DNA from: an uncultured Flavobacteriales bacterium
GTDB lineage: Bacteria; Bacteroidota; Bacteroidia; Flavobacteriales_D; Parvicellaceae
DNA: 64,000 nucleotides
NCBI GenBank assembly: GCA_943788115.1
Contig: CALSPA010000012.1
Location: 186,001 to 250,000, forward strand
Direction: 5' to 3'
Of this stretch, positions 10,701-18,757 are shown in pieces. Within the stretch, counting starts at the first letter, position 1. Each line of letters begins with the position of its first letter. The notes beneath the pieces are model-generated. The model was not told the DNA's origin and ran no database searches. It was given only the letters and a program-made list of their open reading frames with translations. Made by a program: the position numbers and the translations under genes.

Positions 10701-12236
10701 GTTTACCAAGAGCAAGTAATGCTTCTTTCTCAGAAATTAGTTGGTTTTACAAAAGGTGAGGCAGATACTTTAAGAAAAGCAATGGGTAAAAAGAAATTTG
10801 ACCTATTGAATAAAATGAAACCTAAATTCCTAGATCAGGGGGAGCAGAAGGGACATGATAGAGAGGTATTAGAAAAAATATGGAAAGATTGGGAGGCCTT
10901 TGCTTCATATGCATTCAATAAGTCACACTCTACATGTTATGCTTTAATTGCCTATCATACGGCTTATTTAAAAGCAAATTACCCTGCAGAATATATGGCT
11001 TCTGTTCTAAGTAATAACATGAATGATATAAAGAATGTCACTTTTTTTATGGAAGAATGTAAGCGAATGGGCTTAGCTGTTTTGGGACCAGATGTTAATG
11101 AGAGTTGGTATAAATTTGCAGTAAATAAAAAAGGAGAAGTTAGATTTGGATTAGGGGCTATTCGAGGAGTAGGAATAAACCCTGTGAAAAACATTGTAGA
11201 TGTAAGAAAAAACGATGGTCTTTTTACTTCAGTTTTTGATTTTGTAAAAAAAGTGAGTTTAAGAGATTGTAATAAAAGGGTTTTAGAGAGTTTCGCTATG
11301 GCTGGTGCTTTTGACTGTTTTAGTAATACTCACAGAGCTCAGTATTTTCAAACTGATGTTAAAGAAAGAACATTAGTTGAAGTTGCTATAAAATACGGAC
11401 AATCTTTTCAAGAAAGGTCTAAATCTGCTCAGGTAGATATGTTTGGTGGTGCAGATGGTAAATTGGAAATTCCAGAACCAATCATACCTGCTTGCGATGA
11501 GTGGAATACTTATGAGAAATTAAATAAAGAGAAAGATGTTGTTGGAATTTATATTTCTGGACATCCTCTTGAAGACTATAAATTAGAGTTGCAAAATTTT
11601 TGTAGTATTAATGCAAACATACTTTCAGAAAATATAAATCAACTTCCAGAAAAAGAATTCACCATTATTGGAATTGCTAATAAGGCGGTTAATTTACAAA
11701 GTAGAAAAGGAACTAGATATGGAGTTTTAGAAATTCAAGACATGCTTGGTTCTATGGAGTTTAGGTTGTTTGGTGAGCAATATTTAAAGTTCATGCACTT
11801 TTTAGTTCCTGGAAATTTTTTATCTGTTACAGGAAAGATTCAATTGCGACCCAAGCATTATAATGCAGATGGAAAACAAAAAGAATTTAATATTTCTAAA
11901 ATTGAATTGTTAAAAGAAGTGCTTGACAAAAATGTGAAAACCATTTATTTAAGATGGGATTCTAAGCAGTTAGATAAATTAGCAATTGATAACATTGATT
12001 TGATTTTTAATAATCACAAGGGTAAAAGTCCTATTTTTTTCGAATTAATTGATATGGAAGATAAGTCAAACGTCCTTTTAACTTCTAGAGATGTAATGCT
12101 TAATGTTAGTAACGAGTTGTTAGCAGATTTGAATGAATTACCTAGTTTCTTGGGTTGTTCTCTAAATAAATCAAATCTAGCAGGTTATTTAAGGTCAGTT
12201 TCAGAAAATAAGATGGAAACCTTGAATGAAGTTTAA
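7761..12236 (+). CDS. dnaE: DNA polymerase III subunit alpha with fused N-terminal 3'-5' exonuclease
   Basis: The replicative polymerase, 1491 residues. Residues 1-190 are a DnaQ-like proofreading exonuclease: DTETTG with D6 and E8, then HNIPFD and HNATADVEAT. The PHP domain starts near H261 (SHLHNHSQFS). The polymerase core has GPGRGSAAGS and the acidic motif PDIDIDFDDEGR at about 694-705. An OB-fold region follows at about 1295-1370. The N-terminal fusion is usual in Bacteroidota, where it makes the alpha chain about 1500 residues (family knowledge). The start at ATG 7761 is supported because the exonuclease motif begins at residue 6. trxA follows 88 nt downstream with its own promoter-like element. 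Confidence 0.97.
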   Translation: MFLIFDTETTGLPKNFNAPISDVENWPRCVQIAWQLHDSLGNLISHKDFLIKPDGYDIPFQSEKIHGISTALAKQEGEDLKFVLNEFKDALAQAKFVIGHNIPFDLNIVGCEYFRLSIDNQLDSLPILDTCTEKTAQLCQIKGGRGGRFKLPTLTELNQFLFKEKFSEAHNATADVEATTRCFLELIRIKVFSSADLLMDSEQYASFFASNSNLVSPIGLTHLNLKKESDKIKKQLQKEVVVQKVDEDLNLSSLSDISFSHLHNHSQFSILQSSTQVKDLIFQASEMGMPAVALSDIGNMMAAYQFVEEGFRHNMRIDKQIDELLENENKDENAIKKLENKKTLPILGSEFYVCLDRKNKSVKDLGYLIPMLAKNKKGYHNLVKLSSDSHVVGSYYVPRIDKNILVEYKEDIIVSTGGLQGEIPQLILNVGEKQAEEAFLWWKETFGEDFYVELNRHNLEDEKIVNDVLLRFAKKYNVKYYASNNTYYLKKDDSISHDLLLCIKDGEYKSTPIGRGRGFRNGFPNNEFYFKSQQEMKKLFVDIPEAIKTTNEIVSKCESYKLASDVLLPEFEIPEEFKDSKDLKDSSLKNGENNYLKYLTYKGAEKRYEKIDVELEERIDFELETIRKTGYPGYFLIVQDFCNVAREMGVSVGPGRGSAAGSVVAYCTGITNVDPIKYNLLFERFLNPDRVSMPDIDIDFDDEGRAKVIQYVIDKYGSSQVAQIITYGTMAAKSSIRDAGRVLELPLHETDRIAKLVPNIKLNALLDSSDEELKKKINPDQIKMALELKTISTNKKLDGDVVRQAKLVEGTVRNTGIHACGVIITPSDIREFVPVAKAKDSEMWCTQFDNSVAENAGLLKMDFLGLKTLTLIKDTVKIIEARTGEKIDIDSIPLTNEKTYELFQRGETVGVFQYESPGMQKHLKALKPTEFSDLIAMNALYRPGPIEYIPSFIKRKLGLEEIEYDLPDMKEYLEETYGITVYQEQVMLLSQKLVGFTKGEADTLRKAMGKKKFDLLNKMKPKFLDQGEQKGHDREVLEKIWKDWEAFASYAFNKSHSTCYALIAYHTAYLKANYPAEYMASVLSNNMNDIKNVTFFMEECKRMGLAVLGPDVNESWYKFAVNKKGEVRFGLGAIRGVGINPVKNIVDVRKNDGLFTSVFDFVKKVSLRDCNKRVLESFAMAGAFDCFSNTHRAQYFQTDVKERTLVEVAIKYGQSFQERSKSAQVDMFGGADGKLEIPEPIIPACDEWNTYEKLNKEKDVVGIYISGHPLEDYKLELQNFCSINANILSENINQLPEKEFTIIGIANKAVNLQSRKGTRYGVLEIQDMLGSMEFRLFGEQYLKFMHFLVPGNFLSVTGKIQLRPKHYNADGKQKEFNISKIELLKEVLDKNVKTIYLRWDSKQLDKLAIDNIDLIFNNHKGKSPIFFELIDMEDKSNVLLTSRDVMLNVSNELLADLNELPSFLGCSLNKSNLAGYLRSVSENKMETLNEV

Positions 12237-12268
12237 AATTATGATTCAATTAATATTATTGTGCGCAA

Positions 12269-12276
12269 TATATTTG
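12269..12276 (+). promoter_or_regulatory. Bacteroidota -7 promoter element for trxA
   Basis: TATATTTG matches the TAnnTTTG consensus of the Bacteroidota primary sigma factor. If spaced as usual, transcription would start near 12281 and leave a leader of about 44 nt before the trxA ATG. No clear TTTG box lies at the expected distance upstream, so the call is moderate. Confidence 0.45.
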
Positions 12277-12324
12277 TGATAATAAAGTTGGGTAGTATAT
12301 TAGTAAAAAATTAAAATATATAAA

Positions 12325-12642
12325 ATGGCATTAGAATTTACAGAAGCTAATTTTGAAGAATTAGCAATGAACTCAGATAAACCAGTATTAGTTGACTTTT
12401 GGGCAGAATGGTGTGGTCCATGTAGAATGGTTGGCCCTCATGTAGATGCTTTAGCAACAGAGTATGAAGGTAAAGCAGTTGTAGGTAAGGTTAATGTAGA
12501 TCATAACCCATCTATTGCAGCTAAATTTGGTGTTAGAAATATTCCAACAATAGTTTTTCTTAAAAATGGAGAAGTAGTAGATAAAGTAGTTGGTGCTCAA
12601 CCAAAAGAGACTTTGGCTGAAAAGTTGGATGCTAATATTTAA
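12325..12642 (+). CDS. trxA: Thioredoxin
   Basis: A 105-residue cytoplasmic thiol-disulfide oxidoreductase of standard thioredoxin length. The active site is WAEWCGPCRM with redox cysteines C30 and C33, and the conserved cis-proline is in NIPTIVF near residue 75. There is no signal peptide, so it should act in the cytoplasm with thioredoxin reductase (family knowledge). The M90 peptidase gene begins six bases after its stop codon, so the two are probably cotranscribed. Confidence 0.97.
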   Translation: MALEFTEANFEELAMNSDKPVLVDFWAEWCGPCRMVGPHVDALATEYEGKAVVGKVNVDHNPSIAAKFGVRNIPTIVFLKNGEVVDKVVGAQPKETLAEKLDANI

Positions 12643-12648
12643 TTTATT

Positions 12649-13446
12649 TTGGGTGAATTAGACTTTGCCAATTTTATTTTAATATTGGTATGGTCTTTTT
12701 TTTCTATTTGCTTTGCCTTTATTGTTGTATATAAATTTATTGTTTGGATAAATGACTCTTTTTTTTCTCCAAAGATAGATAGCAAGAAAAGACAAATTCT
12801 TTCCAATAATTGTAATTTTTATTCAAAGCTTGATTCTTCTGAAAAAGAGAGGTTTGAATCTAGAGTTATGCTTTTTCTTAAGGAAGTTAAATTTTCTTCA
12901 AGAAAAATGCTATTGAATAATGAAATTAAGCTCACTGTAGCAGGTCTAGCTGTTTCCTTAACTTTTGGTTTATATGATTGGAATTACCCCTTGCTTAAAA
13001 GAGTAATTGTATACCCTAGTACTTATTATTCCAAAATAACTAAGAATGAACATAAAGGCGAATATAATCCTAGTTTTAACCTGATTGTTTTTTCATGGAA
13101 AGATTTTAAACATGGAATAAAATATGAATCAGATAATCTAAATTTAGGATTACATGAGTTCACTCATGCGCTATATTTTTCTTTTTTAAAATCAGATTCG
13201 AACGATGCTATTCGTTTTATTGAAAACTTCAATCAAATTCTTTATCATTTAAAAGATGAGAACTTGAAAAAGCAGCTGTTAGAAGCAAAGTATTTTAGAG
13301 ATTATGCTTTTAAAAATAAATATGAATTTATAGCTGTTTTAATTGAACATTTTTTTGAAACACCAGAAGGATTTAAAGCTAAGTTCTCGTACATATATGA
13401 AAACCTTATGGTAATGTTAAATCAAAATCCATTACAATTGAAATAG
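12649..13446 (+). CDS. Membrane-anchored zinc peptidase of the M90/MtfA family
   Basis: A 265-residue protein with one N-terminal membrane helix (about residues 6-30) and a zinc-protease motif H169-E-F-T-H173 in LGLHEFTHAL. A second conserved-looking segment, NKYEFIAVLIEHFFE, could supply the third metal ligand. This matches the MtfA-like M90 family; the best studied member, Escherichia coli MtfA, binds the Mlc repressor (family knowledge). A membrane helix is common in Bacteroidota relatives as I recall them. I chose the TTG at 12649 because it keeps the whole helix and lies just after trxA; no in-frame ATG precedes the helix. The substrate is unknown. Confidence 0.75.
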   Translation: MGELDFANFILILVWSFFSICFAFIVVYKFIVWINDSFFSPKIDSKKRQILSNNCNFYSKLDSSEKERFESRVMLFLKEVKFSSRKMLLNNEIKLTVAGLAVSLTFGLYDWNYPLLKRVIVYPSTYYSKITKNEHKGEYNPSFNLIVFSWKDFKHGIKYESDNLNLGLHEFTHALYFSFLKSDSNDAIRFIENFNQILYHLKDENLKKQLLEAKYFRDYAFKNKYEFIAVLIEHFFETPEGFKAKFSYIYENLMVMLNQNPLQLK

Positions 13447-13449
13447 TTA

Positions 13450-15357
13450 TTACCTAGTAAGCTGAAAACTACCTGAGATGTTTTCGTTTTCTACGAAATT
13501 GGAGAGGATATAAAAGTAAGTACCATTTGGAACTTCTAGACCACTACTTGTTCTTCCGTCCCAATTATTTAAATAGGGTTGCTGACTAAATATCTTTTCT
13601 CCCCATCTATTTAATATAACTAAACTAAACTGGCTATTAATACCTTCAATAGTAAATACATCATTTATATTGTCATTATTAGGAGTGAATATGTTGGGTA
13701 TTGTTACGTCTAAAGAATTTACTGTAATATCTAAACAATAAGTATCATCACAATTGAATGAATTAATTGAATTAAGACAAATTGTATATTCTCCAGGAAT
13801 TTCAAATGAATAATTAGGGTTTTGAACAGTGTCAGAAAATCCATTGCCGTAATCCCAAGTCCAATTGATGGTAGTGTCAAAAGAAAGATCTTCAAATAAA
13901 ATATCATTACCAGCAAAGATATCGTTAGGAGAGTAGCTAAAATCCGTTACTTGATAGTTGCCGTCAATAATTGTAATTGTTAAAGAATCTAAACAGCCAT
14001 TATCATCAGTTACAATATATTGATAGTCGCCTTGAGCTAATTCAGAGGTGTCTAAATTAATTACAGTACTGTCATTAATTTGATAATAATATGGGGCGGT
14101 TCCATTATTAACAGCTAAACCATTTATAAATCCATTTGCTTGTCCACAATCTTCATCGTAAGTAAATAATTGAGAGTTGTCAATTTCTGGCCCTCCAATT
14201 GAATCTATTGTAATTTCAATAGAATCTTGACATCCAAATTGATCTACCACTAAAAGTTCATAAATACCATTAGAAAGGTTAGAAATGTCTAATGCAGATA
14301 AATTACTATTCCAGTAATAATCATATGGACTAACTCCACCAGTAACAGCAATTCCATTAATAGACCCATCTTGTTGATTACAGGATTCTTCATCTAAAAC
14401 AATTGAAGAAGTATCAATGTCTGGAGCAGGAATGTTTGATAAAATAAATGGGCCTGATGTTTCTACACATCCAAGGGCATCGGTGACAGATAGGTTGTAT
14501 GTTCCGTTACTTAAATTTGCAGTGTCTATTGAGCTTGATGGTGCTGAATTCCATGATACAGAAAATGGGCTTAAGCCACCTGAATATGTGATTCCAGAAA
14601 TGGAACCATCTTGTTGATTGCAATGTTCATCAACTATTGAAACAGAAGAAGTGTTAATTGTAATGTCTGGAATATCAATACAAAATCTTTGATCGTTAAA
14701 CTGTGTTCCGGTTGACCCTGTAAATCCCCAATAAACTAGTGGGTTACCGTTAAAAATAGTATTAACAATATCAGCCACATGAATTAAAACAAGATTACCA
14801 TCAAAGAAGATGGTGTAAGTATCTATTGATGGAGTCCATACTGCTCTAAGAGTATGAAAAGCACAATCTTCGATTTCTCCTAAATCGTATGGTCCTGCTA
14901 AGTTGTTGGGAGAGTTGTGAGTTTGATCTCCATTCATATTTATTGAAATGTGATCATTAAGGGGGTCGTTGTGTGCTGGGTTTTGCCAAGTATCTATAAA
15001 TACGCCTATTGATGGTGAAACTCCTCCAAACCCCATTGCTCCACCTGCACTGCCAATGTTTGTGCTTATGGGTTGAAGGCCAAAAACAATTCCATCAGCT
15101 CCAACCCATTGACTTGTGTTGTTGCAGCCAAGGAAGACATCAAAACTAAAATCAAAAGGTTGTGTAAGATCTATTTGAAATGAATTCCATACCGAACCCG
15201 CTTGGTTACTAATATTAGAAGTTAATTGATAGCATTTACAATCAATTTGTGATGCAGATCCATTAATTTGAAATTGTGCTGAAACATTAAGGAATCCTAT
15301 AAGAGTAGAAATAAGTGTTATTAACTTAAAAGAAGTTTTTTTATTTGAGAGAATCAT
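13450..15357 (-). CDS. T9SS surface protein: L-type lectin-like domain, SprB-like repeats, PKD and CHU_C
   Basis: A 635-residue secreted protein. A signal peptide (about 1-27) is followed by a jelly-roll region at about 30-230 that resembles L-type lectins (DFSFDVFLG, GADGIVFGLQ, SIGVFIDTWQN, FFDGNLVL). Three SprB-like repeats follow, starting DEHCNQQDGS, EESCNQQDGS and DEDCGQANGF. A PKD-like domain is at about 474-550 (WTWDYGNGFSDT), then a CHU_C sorting domain at 556-635 (IFTPNNDNINDVF, LNRWGEKIF, GTYFYIL). A carbohydrate-binding adhesin role is inferred from the lectin fold. Unlike the other CHU_C genes here, no PorP/SprF gene lies next to it. Its 3' end meets the M90 peptidase gene convergently with three bases between. 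Confidence 0.85.
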   Translation of the reverse strand: MILSNKKTSFKLITLISTLIGFLNVSAQFQINGSASQIDCKCYQLTSNISNQAGSVWNSFQIDLTQPFDFSFDVFLGCNNTSQWVGADGIVFGLQPISTNIGSAGGAMGFGGVSPSIGVFIDTWQNPAHNDPLNDHISINMNGDQTHNSPNNLAGPYDLGEIEDCAFHTLRAVWTPSIDTYTIFFDGNLVLIHVADIVNTIFNGNPLVYWGFTGSTGTQFNDQRFCIDIPDITINTSSVSIVDEHCNQQDGSISGITYSGGLSPFSVSWNSAPSSSIDTANLSNGTYNLSVTDALGCVETSGPFILSNIPAPDIDTSSIVLDEESCNQQDGSINGIAVTGGVSPYDYYWNSNLSALDISNLSNGIYELLVVDQFGCQDSIEITIDSIGGPEIDNSQLFTYDEDCGQANGFINGLAVNNGTAPYYYQINDSTVINLDTSELAQGDYQYIVTDDNGCLDSLTITIIDGNYQVTDFSYSPNDIFAGNDILFEDLSFDTTINWTWDYGNGFSDTVQNPNYSFEIPGEYTICLNSINSFNCDDTYCLDITVNSLDVTIPNIFTPNNDNINDVFTIEGINSQFSLVILNRWGEKIFSQQPYLNNWDGRTSSGLEVPNGTYFYILSNFVENENISGSFQLTR

Positions 15358-15488
15358 CTTAAATATTAATGAAGGTTCTAAATTATAACGTTAAATTATA
15401 AATTTAAATTGACAGGTTGAATTAAAAAGTCTTCTTGTTTAAAAAAAAAATCATCTACTCTGTTATATATATAGTAGAACTTTTCTTT

Positions 15489-15496
15489 TACATTTG
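15489..15496 (+). promoter_or_regulatory. Bacteroidota -7 promoter element for dapB-lepB-wbqC
   Basis: TACATTTG followed by C fits the TAnnTTTGY consensus. It predicts a start near 15501 and a leader of only about 13 nt before the dapB ATG. No good upstream TTTG box is visible. Confidence 0.45.
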
Positions 15497-15513
15497 CTTG
15501 AAGATACTAATAG

Positions 15514-16227
15514 ATGAAAATTTCAATTATTGGAAACGGTAAAATGGGACAACAAATCCAAAAGATTGCTCTCGAAAGAGGACATGAAATTCATGTTGTT
15601 ATAGATGAAGGTAATTGGTCTACTGATACTATTTTGGGTTCTGATGTGGCTATTGAATTTACACAGCCCAAATCTTCAAAAAAAAACATTTTAAATTGTT
15701 TTAAAGCTAATGTTCCAGTTGTTGTTGGAACTACAGGATGGTATTCTTCCTATGATGAAATTATTAATGAGTGCAAGAACCTTAATGGAACCTTGTTAGC
15801 TTCAACTAATTTTTCTTTGGGAGTTAACATTTTTTTTGAAATAAATAAGAAACTTGCTGCGTTAATGAACCTAAATAAAAATTATAATTCTTCAATTACT
15901 GAAACTCATCATTTGCAAAAGTTAGACAAACCAAGTGGAACAGCAATTTCGTTAGCTGAACAAATTATAAATAATCATGATTCTTACGAAGATTGGAAAT
16001 TAGCTGACAATTTGACTAATAATAATATGGTTTCTATAAAAGCAAATAGAGCACCAAATGTTCCAGGTAAACATACTGTTGTTTATGAAAATGATATTGA
16101 TGAAATATCAATTACACACAATGCTAAAAATAGAAAAGGTTTTGCTTTGGGTGCAGTTTTAGCAGCTGAGTTTGTTGCAAATAAAAAAGGCGTTTTCACA
16201 ATGAAAGAAGTTTTAGGAATTCAATAA
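15514..16227 (+). CDS. dapB: 4-hydroxy-tetrahydrodipicolinate reductase
   Basis: Second committed step of the diaminopimelate/lysine pathway: NAD(P)H reduction of the cyclic product made by DapA. The 237-residue protein has the nucleotide-binding loop IIGNGKMGQ (residues 5-13), VVGTTGW, and the active-site segment ETHHLQKLDKPSGTA carrying the catalytic histidine and lysine. Length is normal for Bacteroidota. The cytoplasmic product feeds peptidoglycan synthesis. lepB follows nine bases later, so the genes form an operon. The partner dapA is in another operon of this window at 43829. Confidence 0.95.
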   Translation: MKISIIGNGKMGQQIQKIALERGHEIHVVIDEGNWSTDTILGSDVAIEFTQPKSSKKNILNCFKANVPVVVGTTGWYSSYDEIINECKNLNGTLLASTNFSLGVNIFFEINKKLAALMNLNKNYNSSITETHHLQKLDKPSGTAISLAEQIINNHDSYEDWKLADNLTNNNMVSIKANRAPNVPGKHTVVYENDIDEISITHNAKNRKGFALGAVLAAEFVANKKGVFTMKEVLGIQ

Positions 16228-16235
16228 AAAAAACT

Positions 16236-18152
16236 ATGATACCACAAATTTTACTTTACTTAATGGTCGTAATATATTTTGCATCATTATGGAAAATATT
16301 TGAAAAAGCAGGAAGGAAAAAATGGGAAGGATTTATTCCTATTTATAACATTTACATTTGGCTTAAAATAGTCAATAAGCCATGGTGGTGGGTGTTTTTC
16401 TTTTTTATTCCTTTTGTGAACTTGGTAGTTACTATTGGTTGTAATGTAGAAACAGCAAGATTGTTTGGTAAATATTCACCTAAAGATACCGTCCTTAGTG
16501 TCCTTTTACCATGGTATTTCATTCCTTTTTTAGCTTTTAATGATAAAAATATTCTTGTTAAACCAACTGATTGGACAAAAAAAGAAGATAGAGAGAAAAG
16601 AAAAATTCATGATCATCTAACCTTATTTTTTATTGCTCCATTTGTTGGTCATGCTTTGTTTATCATATTTAGAATTTTTGGTTCGAAAAACAAGCCCAAT
16701 AAAAAAACAATTGCTTATGAATGGACCAATGCATTAGGTTTTGCGATTGTTGCTGCTTCAATAATTAGAACATTCTTTTTTGAAGCATTTACAATTCCAA
16801 CAGGCTCTATGGAAAAAACAATGCGAGTTGGAGATTATTTGTTTGTTAACAAAATGAAATATGGAGCGAAACTTCCTCAAACCCCAATTTCAATACCTTT
16901 TGTTCACAATAGGATACCTGGAACATTTATACCATCTTTTGTTGAGTGGTTTAAAATTGATTACAATCGTTTACCTGGTTATGGTGAGATTAATAGAAAT
17001 GAAATAATGGTTTTTAATTGGCCTGTTGGAGATTCTGTTATAGTACATGATGCAGTTATTGCTCACGATTATTATTCTATTTTAAGGAACGAAGCATTTA
17101 TTAATTGTGCTATTGATCAAAATGCAATTGCCAATAATAGAGTTAATTTATCAAATGAAAAATATCAGAACTTTATTGATACATACATGTATCAAACTAG
17201 AAATAATTTCATAAAAGGTGGTCCAATTAATCAGTCTCCTGCTGGTAGAATTGAAAAAACAGATGGTTTAACAACATTACCCATAGATAAAAAAGAAAAT
17301 TACATTAAAAGGTGTGTTGCTGTTGGAGGAGATACTTTAGAAATTATAAATAACATTATTCATATCAATGGTCAGGCAGAAGAGTTGCCTCCAGAAGCTT
17401 TATTTACATATAATTTTTATTTCAACCAAAAATCTGGTTTACCTTCATATTATGATCTATTAGATTCATATGAAGTTTACAGTGATCAACGTCATCCTAT
17501 GACTTTTCAAAACGGTTCTGCTGAATGGAGGAACCCACGTGAGTTTCAAAGATCTTTTTTAGATACTACTGTAATTATTAATGATTCATTAGATAGATCT
17601 AAAGACAGTATTTCTATCCAAGAAGTGAATAGAATGGTAAAAGTAAATCTTGAGGTATTAACTTGCAGCCCATCTACAGCTGCTAAATTATCAGCTGAAC
17701 CTGGTTGTGATAGTGTGGTCATGGAAATTGATCAAAAAGGAATTGATTACGCATCTATGGGGCAATATTGCCCGGTATTTCCTAATCATCCTAGCTTTGA
17801 TTGGTCTAGAGATAATTTCGGTCCTTTATATATTCCAAAAGCAGGGAGTACAATTACCTTAGATGAGAATAATTGGATTATTTACAAAAGAACAATTGAT
17901 GTATATGAGAATAATGATGTTGAAGAACTTGCTGATGGTTCAATTAAAATTAACGGTAAAGTTGTTTCGGAATATACTTTTAAACAAAATTACTATTGGC
18001 TAACAGGTGACAATAGACACGGTTCGGCCGACTCTAGATATTGGGGTTTTGTTCCTGAAGATCATGTAGTAGGAACTGCATCATTTGTATGGTTCTCCAA
18101 ACATGCAGAAACTGGTATTCGTTGGAATAGAGTGTTTTCATTTGTTAAATAA
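16236..18152 (+). CDS. lepB: Signal peptidase I, long form with N-terminal multi-helix domain
   Basis: Removes signal peptides from exported proteins at the inner membrane (S26 family). The nucleophile is S191 in PTGSMEKTMRVGDYLF and the general base is K358 in IKRCVAVGGDTLEI. The C-terminal box TGDNRHGSADSRYWGFV is also intact. At 638 residues it is much longer than classical enzymes. Residues 1-105 form a hydrophobic DUF5684-like segment (WKIFEKAGRKKWEGFIPIYN), and about 166 residues separate serine and lysine, so the periplasmic part carries a large insert. Long forms are known in Bacteroidota (recalled). It must serve the many secreted T9SS proteins in this genome. The next gene overlaps its stop by one base. 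Confidence 0.93.
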   Translation: MIPQILLYLMVVIYFASLWKIFEKAGRKKWEGFIPIYNIYIWLKIVNKPWWWVFFFFIPFVNLVVTIGCNVETARLFGKYSPKDTVLSVLLPWYFIPFLAFNDKNILVKPTDWTKKEDREKRKIHDHLTLFFIAPFVGHALFIIFRIFGSKNKPNKKTIAYEWTNALGFAIVAASIIRTFFFEAFTIPTGSMEKTMRVGDYLFVNKMKYGAKLPQTPISIPFVHNRIPGTFIPSFVEWFKIDYNRLPGYGEINRNEIMVFNWPVGDSVIVHDAVIAHDYYSILRNEAFINCAIDQNAIANNRVNLSNEKYQNFIDTYMYQTRNNFIKGGPINQSPAGRIEKTDGLTTLPIDKKENYIKRCVAVGGDTLEIINNIIHINGQAEELPPEALFTYNFYFNQKSGLPSYYDLLDSYEVYSDQRHPMTFQNGSAEWRNPREFQRSFLDTTVIINDSLDRSKDSISIQEVNRMVKVNLEVLTCSPSTAAKLSAEPGCDSVVMEIDQKGIDYASMGQYCPVFPNHPSFDWSRDNFGPLYIPKAGSTITLDENNWIIYKRTIDVYENNDVEELADGSIKINGKVVSEYTFKQNYYWLTGDNRHGSADSRYWGFVPEDHVVGTASFVWFSKHAETGIRWNRVFSFVK

Positions 18153-18757
18153 TGAATTTTTTATTGGGATCATCTTATGCTGGTAATTTAGATTACTTCT
18201 CTTGTGTTAAAAGTTCATCCAAAATTGTAATAGATTCTCATGAGTTTTTTCATAAACAATCATTTAAAAACAGGTGTCAAATTTATGGAGCAAATGGCTT
18301 ACTTAATTTAACTGTTCCAATTCAAAGGAAAAAAGGTAAAACACCTGTTAAAGATGTTCAAATTGAACACAGCTTTAATTGGCAGAAAGTACATTGGAAA
18401 TCTTTAGAAAGTTGCTATAGATCTACACCATATTTTGAATATTACGAACATTACTTTGCCCCATTATATGAGAAAGAAAAGCCAAAATTTTTATTAGATT
18501 TTAATACAAGTATTTTTGATTTGTTTGTTAAAATTCTTGATTTTGACCTGCAATTGTCTTTTTCAAAATCTCATCAAAATTCTTTGGAAGGTTATGTTGA
18601 TAACAGAGATTTAATTCACCCAAAATTGAAGCCAACCTCCATGTTTAAGGATAAAAAATATTATCAAGTATTTGAAGATAAATATGGTTTTATACCAAAT
18701 CTAAGTATGTATGATTTGATTTTTAATGAAGGGCCTAGCGCTGTACTTTATTTATAA
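18152..18757 (+). CDS. WbqC family protein
   Basis: A 201-residue cytoplasmic protein, start ATG 18152 overlapping the lepB stop (TAATG). The segments NRCQIYGANGLLNLTVPI and WQKVHWKSLESCYRSTPYFEYY are the hallmarks I recall for the WbqC-like family, found in polysaccharide gene sets and, in Bacteroidota, right after lepB. Biochemical function is not established; a role linked to surface glycans or sugar transfer is only suggested by relatives. It is translationally coupled to lepB and ends one base before the convergent GH3 gene. Confidence 0.8.
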   Translation: MNFLLGSSYAGNLDYFSCVKSSSKIVIDSHEFFHKQSFKNRCQIYGANGLLNLTVPIQRKKGKTPVKDVQIEHSFNWQKVHWKSLESCYRSTPYFEYYEHYFAPLYEKEKPKFLLDFNTSIFDLFVKILDFDLQLSFSKSHQNSLEGYVDNRDLIHPKLKPTSMFKDKKYYQVFEDKYGFIPNLSMYDLIFNEGPSAVLYL

